Assembly (NCBI GenBank): GCA_964464035.1
Contig: CAYXEN010000084.1
Coordinates: 1-9,949 of the forward strand
Direction: 5' to 3'
Length of the DNA: 9,949 nucleotides
DNA from: CAYXEN01 sp964464035
Lineage (GTDB): Bacteria > Krumholzibacteriota > Krumholzibacteriia > WVZY01
Numbering within the stretch: position 1 is the first letter of the stretch; each line of letters begins with the position of its first letter. This document shows positions 6,273-9,949 of this stretch, one piece after another. A program made the translations under genes and the position numbers. A model generated the notes under the pieces. The model saw only the letters and a program-made list of their open reading frames with translations. It ran no database searches and was not told the origin of the DNA.

Positions 6273-7181
6273 TTGCAGGCCAGCCGTGCTTGGAAGAGAG
6301 TGAGACACCGGCTCGAGTTTCTCGGAGTGAAGATAATCCTTCTTCTGACGAGGCTCTTGCCGCTCTCATGGCTTCGCGCGTTGGGAGCGGCGTTGGGTTG
6401 GACGGCTTTCAGGATCCTGGGTGTGAGGAGGAAAGTCTCCGTCGAGAACGTAAGACGTTCGCTCGGCGACTCGCTGGGACCCGGCGAAGCGGAAGGCATA
6501 GCCTTGCGCTCGTACCAGAATTTCGGTCGTTCGCTCGTGGAGTTCGCCAGTTTCGGGAGCTTGGCGCGTGAGGACGTGCTCGCGATGATCGAATTCCAGG
6601 GCCTGGAAAACTTCGACGCCGCCCTGGCCGCGGGAAGGGGTGCGATTCTCTTCGCCGGGCACTTCGACAATTGGGAACTCTTCGGCGCCGGCGCGGCCGC
6701 CCTCGGTTATCCGATAAACTTCCTGGTCGGCGAACAAAGCAACAAGCTGGTGGACGACCTGATGAACAAGCTCAGGCGATCCCAGGGAATAGGCATCATC
6801 ACGAGGCAAGCGGCTCTGCGCAAGGTCCTGAGAGCTCTCGAATCGAACCAGTTCGTCGCCATGCTTGCCGATCAGGATGCGAGGCGTTCGGGGGTCTTCG
6901 TCGATTTCTTCGGGAGGCCGGCTTCTACGTTCAAGGGACCGGCTACATTCGCGCTGAAGCAGGGGTGCCCGATCATCTCCGGTTTCATGGTTCGCCGCCC
7001 CGGCCTGAGGCACCTCGCGATCGTCGAAAAACCCATCCATCCTCCCGAGGGATTGGGCAAGGACGAAGCGGTGAAGCGGATGACGCAGGAATATACAAGT
7101 CTGCTCGAGGAGTACGTCAAGCGCCATCCCGATCATTATTTCTGGGCTCACCGGCGCTGGAAGACCACCCCCCCGCAATGA
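6273..7181 (+). CDS. LpxL/HtrB-family lipid A (lysophospholipid) acyltransferase
   Basis: The family transfers a fatty acyl chain onto the lipid A precursor (Kdo2-lipid IVA) at the inner membrane. The 302-residue protein has a basic start, a hydrophobic segment at about residues 15-48, then the acyltransferase domain with AILFAGHFDNWELFG. Within this, H130 and E135 form the H-x4-[DE] catalytic motif. Further family marks are FVAMLADQD, VDFFGRPAS, GPATFALKQGCPI, and HPDHYFWAHRRWKT near the end (the usual W-x-H-x-R-x-K). It starts with TTG at 6273: AGGTGA at 6261-6266 is correctly spaced, and no ATG occurs before the conserved region. Which acyl position it modifies cannot be told from sequence, so I give no symbol. 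It follows dprA by 53 bases, probably in the same unit, and converges on the DUF3467 gene. Confidence 0.9.
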   Translation: MQASRAWKRVRHRLEFLGVKIILLLTRLLPLSWLRALGAALGWTAFRILGVRRKVSVENVRRSLGDSLGPGEAEGIALRSYQNFGRSLVEFASFGSLAREDVLAMIEFQGLENFDAALAAGRGAILFAGHFDNWELFGAGAAALGYPINFLVGEQSNKLVDDLMNKLRRSQGIGIITRQAALRKVLRALESNQFVAMLADQDARRSGVFVDFFGRPASTFKGPATFALKQGCPIISGFMVRRPGLRHLAIVEKPIHPPEGLGKDEAVKRMTQEYTSLLEEYVKRHPDHYFWAHRRWKTTPPQ

Positions 7182-7183
7182 AT

Positions 7184-7194
7184 GCAACGGTTGC
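7184..7194 (+). terminator. Small palindrome between convergent genes, possible weak terminator
   Basis: GCAA-CGG-TTGC fills almost the whole 13-base gap between the acyltransferase stop and the DUF3467 stop. On the plus strand a T-rich stretch (TTTCTTTTT) follows about ten bases later. The 4-bp stem is short, and the minus strand has no T tract after it, so termination activity is doubtful. Confidence 0.2.
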
Positions 7195-7518
7195 TCACGG
7201 TTTCTTTTTCGAACTCTCTTCGGAGTCCGTCTGGAATCCGATGGGACCCCGGTTCAAGTCCTGGGGAGCGAATGGTATCTGGCCGAACTGGCCCTCGAAT
7301 TTCTTGATGTTCTGCTCCAGCGTGGCCAGAAGGGCCCGTGCGTGTTGCGGAGTCATGATGATGCGCGAGAACACCTTGGCCTTCTTGGCGCCCGGCAGGG
7401 CCCGCGCGAAGTCGATGATGAACTCTGAATTGGAATGGGTTATGATGGCGAAGTTGGAATATATGCCCTCCCATTCCTTGTCGCTGATCTCGATATTCAT
7501 GGTCTGCTCGGGATTCAT
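7195..7518 (-). CDS. DUF3467 family protein of unknown function
   Basis: A 107-residue protein on the opposite strand to its neighbours. It matches the small DUF3467 family in the conserved layout: NIEISDKEWEGIYSNFAII, then HSNSEFIIDFARALPGAKKAKV, then RIIMTPQHARALLATLEQNI and KKFEGQFGQI. The last 25 residues are polar and probably disordered, ending SSKKKP. No signal peptide, membrane segment or metal-binding cysteines are visible (it has no Cys at all), so a cytoplasmic protein is likely. The function of the family is not known to me. The start is firm: GGGAGGAGG lies a few bases before the ATG at 7518. It is monocistronic, with its own promoter facing away from hldE1. Confidence 0.85.
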   Translation of the reverse strand: MNPEQTMNIEISDKEWEGIYSNFAIITHSNSEFIIDFARALPGAKKAKVFSRIIMTPQHARALLATLEQNIKKFEGQFGQIPFAPQDLNRGPIGFQTDSEESSKKKP

Positions 7519-7563
7519 CTTGCCTCCTCCCGGAAAGGTCTTGTTCCCGCAGTGGATGCAAGT

Positions 7564-7592
7564 AGTATAGTTGCAGACGAGTGCATAAGCAA
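7564..7592 (-). promoter_or_regulatory. Putative promoter of the DUF3467 gene
   Basis: Read on the minus strand, TTGCTT (7592-7587) and TATACT (7569-7564) are 17 bases apart, about 45 bases before the ATG. The -10 box matches consensus at five of six positions; the -35 box is weak. It lies in an AT-rich pocket of an otherwise GC-rich window. Confidence 0.45.
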
Positions 7593-7611
7593 TTGATTCT
7601 TTTCAAATAAC

Positions 7612-7639
7612 TTGACAAGATGAGGCCGGGCGTGATAGT
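7612..7639 (+). promoter_or_regulatory. Putative sigma70-type promoter of the hldE1-hldE2 unit
   Basis: TTGACA (7612-7617) is a perfect -35 box, followed after 16 bases by GATAGT (7634-7639), a four-of-six match to the -10 consensus. Transcription would begin near 7646, giving a leader of about 90 bases before hldE1. It is back to back with the minus-strand promoter, about 20 bases away. Confidence 0.5.
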
Positions 7640-7738
7640 TTGGACGAAGAGGTTGGATCCCCCATCCAGTCCCAGCCGGTCAAGATCGATACGGGAGCCT
7701 TAATCCGAGGGTCCTTATTTTTTAGTTTCAGGTGAAGA
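7640..7738 (+). other. 5' leader region of hldE1
   Basis: About 95 bases between the putative promoter and the hldE1 ATG, with no gene. It contains GGATCCCCCATCC (a small 4-bp hairpin), then a weak imperfect hairpin around GGAGCC/GGGTCC followed directly by TTATTTTTTAG. That last pattern resembles an attenuator, but the stem is only five pairs with a mismatch. No riboswitch class is recognised. Confidence 0.25.
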
Positions 7739-8725
7739 ATGCATCCCACGCTATCGAAAGAAAAGGCGGCGGAGTACGTCGAGCGTCTTGCCAAGACGAG
7801 GCTCTTGGTGATCGGCGACGTGATGCTGGACAGGTACTTCTGGGGCAGCGTCGACAGGATCTCCCCCGAGGCGCCAGTGCCGGTGGTGCGCGTGGTGCGC
7901 AGGAGCTCGAGGTTGGGGGGAGCGGCGAACGTGGCCGCGAATCTCCGTGCCCTGGGAGCCGAAGTCGAGCTCGTGGGTGTGGTGGGAGACGATTCCGGAG
8001 GGGAGGAAACGAAGAGGATGATCTCGGATTCGGGGATCGGCGCGGATGACCTCGTGTCCATTCCCGGCAGGCAGACCACGGAAAAAGTCAGGATAATAGC
8101 TCAGAGTCAGCAGGTGGTCAGGGCCGATTTCGAACAATCGACGCCGATACCCGACGATGTTCTGGAAAGGTTCGCGAAGGTGCTGGATAGAGGCTCCCGC
8201 AAAGCAGGCGCCCTCATCGTTTCCGACTACGGCAAGGGAGTCGTGGAGGAAAACTCTCTTCGCAGCGCCGTGGAAACCTGGCGATCGCTCGGCAAGCCCG
8301 TTCTCGTGGATCCGTTCGTAGGGCACTTCCACTGGTACAGGCGCGCATCGTTGATCACGCCGAACGCGAAGGAAGCGAGGAGTTTCTATGGTTCCTCCCT
8401 GAACGGCGAGCAGTCGCTGGAGAAGATAGGTTTCAAGATCAGGGAAGCCCTCGAACTGGACGCCCTGCTGATAACGAGGGGTGAAGAAGGGATGAGCCTG
8501 TTCTCTTCGCCCGACGATCACATACATATTCCGACCGTGGCCAAAGAGGTGTATGATGTAACGGGCGCCGGCGACACGGTGATAAGCGTCATCGGAGCGG
8601 CGCTGGCCGCGGGAATCGCCCTCGAAGACGGCGTTGTCCTGGCCAATCAGGCGGCCGGCGAGGTAGTCAAGGAGATAGGCACGTCGACCGTTACCGGCGA
8701 CAGTTTGATAAGATCTATATTTTGA
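7739..8725 (+). CDS. hldE1: D-glycero-beta-D-manno-heptose-7-phosphate kinase (HldE N-terminal half, RfaE1)
   Basis: The enzyme phosphorylates C1 of heptose-7-phosphate, giving the 1,7-bisphosphate, a step in making ADP-heptose for LPS inner core. The 328-residue protein is a PfkB/ribokinase-fold kinase. It has LVIGDVMLDRYFWG near the start, RISPEAPVPV, SRLGGAANVAANLRALGA (about 56-73), VSDYGKGV, PNAKEA and the anion-hole motif DVTGAGDTVIS (273-283), in which D279 is the catalytic base. In E. coli this domain is fused to the adenylyltransferase; here it is a separate gene followed 33 bases later by the second half. AGGTGA precedes the ATG. Known relatives act in the cytoplasm; the family assignment is strong. 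Confidence 0.93.
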   Translation: MHPTLSKEKAAEYVERLAKTRLLVIGDVMLDRYFWGSVDRISPEAPVPVVRVVRRSSRLGGAANVAANLRALGAEVELVGVVGDDSGGEETKRMISDSGIGADDLVSIPGRQTTEKVRIIAQSQQVVRADFEQSTPIPDDVLERFAKVLDRGSRKAGALIVSDYGKGVVEENSLRSAVETWRSLGKPVLVDPFVGHFHWYRRASLITPNAKEARSFYGSSLNGEQSLEKIGFKIREALELDALLITRGEEGMSLFSSPDDHIHIPTVAKEVYDVTGAGDTVISVIGAALAAGIALEDGVVLANQAAGEVVKEIGTSTVTGDSLIRSIF

Positions 8726-8758
8726 ATCTGTTATAGTTGTTTCTTAAGGTAGTATATC

Positions 8759-9250
8759 ATGCCTCTGATCGCCCTTGAAGACCTCGCCCGGCGGATGGCC
8801 CTTCTCAGGGAGGAAAGGAAGAGGATCGTTTTCACCAACGGTTGCTTCGATGTCATCCACCCCGGGCACGTTGCTCTCCTGGAGAAAGCCGCTTCGCTCG
8901 GCGACGTTCTCGTGGTGGCGGTGAACGACGACGAATCCGTCCGCAGGCTCAAGGGCGAGGAGAGGCCGATCATGCCCGCATCCGAGCGCGCGGAGATCCT
9001 GCTCGCAATGCGATGGGTGGATTACGTGACGGTTTTCCCCGATGACACACCAGGGGCTGTGATCGAGCTCGTCAGGCCGGACGTTCTCGCCAAGGGAGCG
9101 GAATACGAGAAGGGAGACATCGTCGGCGCCGAGTTCGTCGAGGGCTACGGAGGCGAGGTGGTGAGGATCGACATGAAGCCCGGCTACTCGAGCCGGAACA
9201 TAATAAGCAGGATACGTGCTGGAAAGTCCGCACGAGATGCGGACCGATAA
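8759..9250 (+). CDS. hldE2: D-glycero-beta-D-manno-heptose-1-phosphate adenylyltransferase (HldE C-terminal half, RfaE2)
   Basis: The enzyme transfers AMP from ATP to heptose-1-phosphate, producing ADP-D,D-heptose. The 163-residue protein is a cytidylyltransferase-like nucleotidyltransferase with FTNGCFDVIHPGH, where H34-P-G-H37 is the catalytic H-x-G-H. Further marks are VVAVNDDESVRRLKGEERP, PASERAEILLA, DDTPGAVIELVRPDVLAKG and the terminal GYSSRNIISRI. TAAGGT lies eight bases before the ATG at 8759. It directly follows hldE1. The gmhB phosphatase that acts between the two steps, and the epimerase hldD, are not in the window. Confidence 0.94.
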   Translation: MPLIALEDLARRMALLREERKRIVFTNGCFDVIHPGHVALLEKAASLGDVLVVAVNDDESVRRLKGEERPIMPASERAEILLAMRWVDYVTVFPDDTPGAVIELVRPDVLAKGAEYEKGDIVGAEFVEGYGGEVVRIDMKPGYSSRNIISRIRAGKSARDADR

Positions 9251-9274
9251 GGAGTGACCGGAAAGGAAGGAACC

Positions 9275-9949
9275 ATGGGAAAGGAAAGACTGATAATTCT
9301 CGGGGCTGCAGGCAGGGATTTTCACAATTTCAACACGATGTATCGAAACAACGAGAAAGTCGAGGTTGTAGCCTTCACCGCCACGCAGATCCCCGACATC
9401 GAGGGACGGGTCTACCCGCCGATCCTCGCGGGCGAGCTCTATCCGGGAGGTATTCCCATAATACCCGAAGGCGAACTGCCCGGGTTCGTGGGTAAGGAAC
9501 ACGTGGATACGGCGGTTTTCTCATACAGTGACGTGTCGTACGAATACGTGATGCAGCGATCGGCGCTTCTCAACTCCCTCGGCGTGAACTTCATGCTTCT
9601 AGGGAGCAGGTCCACGATGCTTCCCAGCATCAAGCCGGTGGTGGCGGTCTGCGCGGTGCGCACGGGGAGCGGCAAGAGCCAGACGACGAGAAAGGCGGCC
9701 AAGCTGCTGCGCGAGCGCGGATACAAGGTGGCGGTGATCAGGCATCCCATGCCCTACGGCGACCTGACCAAGCAGGTGGTCCAGAGGTTCGCTTCGATGG
9801 AGGATTTGGACAAGCACCGGTGCACGATAGAAGAGAGGGAGGAGTACGAACCGCACATAGTGAGCGGCAACGTGGTGTACGCCGGGGTTGATTACGCCTT
9901 GATCCTCAAGGAGGCGGAGAAGGAGGCGGACGTGATCCTCTGGGACGGG
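9275..9949 (+). CDS. Cyclic 2,3-diphosphoglycerate synthetase-like P-loop protein (COG2403-type), 3' end missing
   Basis: The frame runs without a stop from the ATG at 9275 to the window end, giving the first 225 residues of what is usually a protein of about 440-460. AAGGAAGG lies just upstream of the ATG. The N-terminal half looks like a Rossmann-type domain (RLIILGAAGRDFHNFN), with the family phrases RVYPPILAGELYPGGIPI and VFSYSDVSYEYVM. A P-loop domain follows with VVAVCAVRTGSGKSQTTRKA (about 124-143), RHPMPYGDL, TIEEREEYEPHI and VYAGVDYALIL. The archaeal relative from Methanothermus makes cyclic 2,3-diphosphoglycerate with ATP; the role of bacterial members is not established to my knowledge. 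The 24-base gap to hldE2 suggests cotranscription. The substrate here is unknown. Confidence 0.82.
   Translation, partial: MGKERLIILGAAGRDFHNFNTMYRNNEKVEVVAFTATQIPDIEGRVYPPILAGELYPGGIPIIPEGELPGFVGKEHVDTAVFSYSDVSYEYVMQRSALLNSLGVNFMLLGSRSTMLPSIKPVVAVCAVRTGSGKSQTTRKAAKLLRERGYKVAVIRHPMPYGDLTKQVVQRFASMEDLDKHRCTIEEREEYEPHIVSGNVVYAGVDYALILKEAEKEADVILWDG

Noticed and set aside
6671..7570. A 299-codon plus-strand frame spanning the acyltransferase 3' half and the DUF3467 gene
   Set aside because: It is the +1 shadow of the acyltransferase continuing into the antisense of DUF3467; both real frames carry conserved family motifs.
8705..8737. TTGATA and TATAGT near the hldE1 stop as an internal promoter for hldE2
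   Set aside because: The spacing is 21 bases, too long for a normal sigma70 promoter; the 33-base gap suits simple cotranscription.

Overview
The window reads as ordinary chromosome from a diderm (Gram-negative) bacterium. The direct evidence for an outer membrane is a type IV pilus secretin (pilQ), an LpxL/HtrB-type acyltransferase, and the two enzymes that make ADP-heptose for LPS core. Base composition is GC-rich, arginine codons are often AGG/AGA, and the order pilOPQ / rsmD-coaD / obg-dprA / acyltransferase / hldE1-hldE2 is not one I recognise from a model organism. Protein sequences look deltaproteobacteria-like or like an uncultivated FCB-type lineage (for example the Krumholzibacteria/Eisenbacteria group). 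That placement is a guess.

Layout. (1) 2-2764, plus strand: the 3' end of pilO, complete pilP and complete pilQ, joined by 17-bp and 4-bp (ATGA) overlaps and closed by a rho-independent terminator at 2793-2836. (2) 2891-3972, plus strand: rsmD and coaD, also joined by an ATGA overlap. (3) 3969-7181, plus strand: a good sigma70-type promoter overlapping the coaD stop codon drives obg (cgtA), then dprA, then the lipid A acyltransferase-like gene, which starts with TTG. (4) 7195-7518, minus strand: a single small DUF3467 gene converging on the acyltransferase gene. (5) 7519-7738: a 220-bp divergent promoter region. (6) 7739-9949, plus strand: hldE1 (heptose-7-phosphate kinase), hldE2 (heptose-1-phosphate adenylyltransferase) and the first 225 codons of a gene of the cyclic 2,3-diphosphoglycerate synthetase-like P-loop family (COG2403-type), cut by the window end.

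How they work together. PilO and PilP belong to the inner-membrane alignment complex that connects the pilus motor to the PilQ outer-membrane pore. RsmD, CoaD, Obg and DprA are housekeeping proteins: rRNA methylation, coenzyme A synthesis, ribosome-associated GTPase, and single-stranded DNA processing or natural transformation. The acyltransferase and the two HldE halves serve LPS assembly. DprA together with a type IV pilus makes natural competence possible, but no comEA/comEC is visible here.

I did not find a mobile element, CRISPR array, tRNA/rRNA, phage gene or defence system, and no intergenic stretch exceeds 300 bp. The items most worth a second look are the function of the truncated COG2403-type gene beside the heptose genes, the solitary DUF3467 gene with its divergent promoter, a PilP with no lipobox cysteine, and a possible pair of compensating frameshifts in pilO at the window edge.
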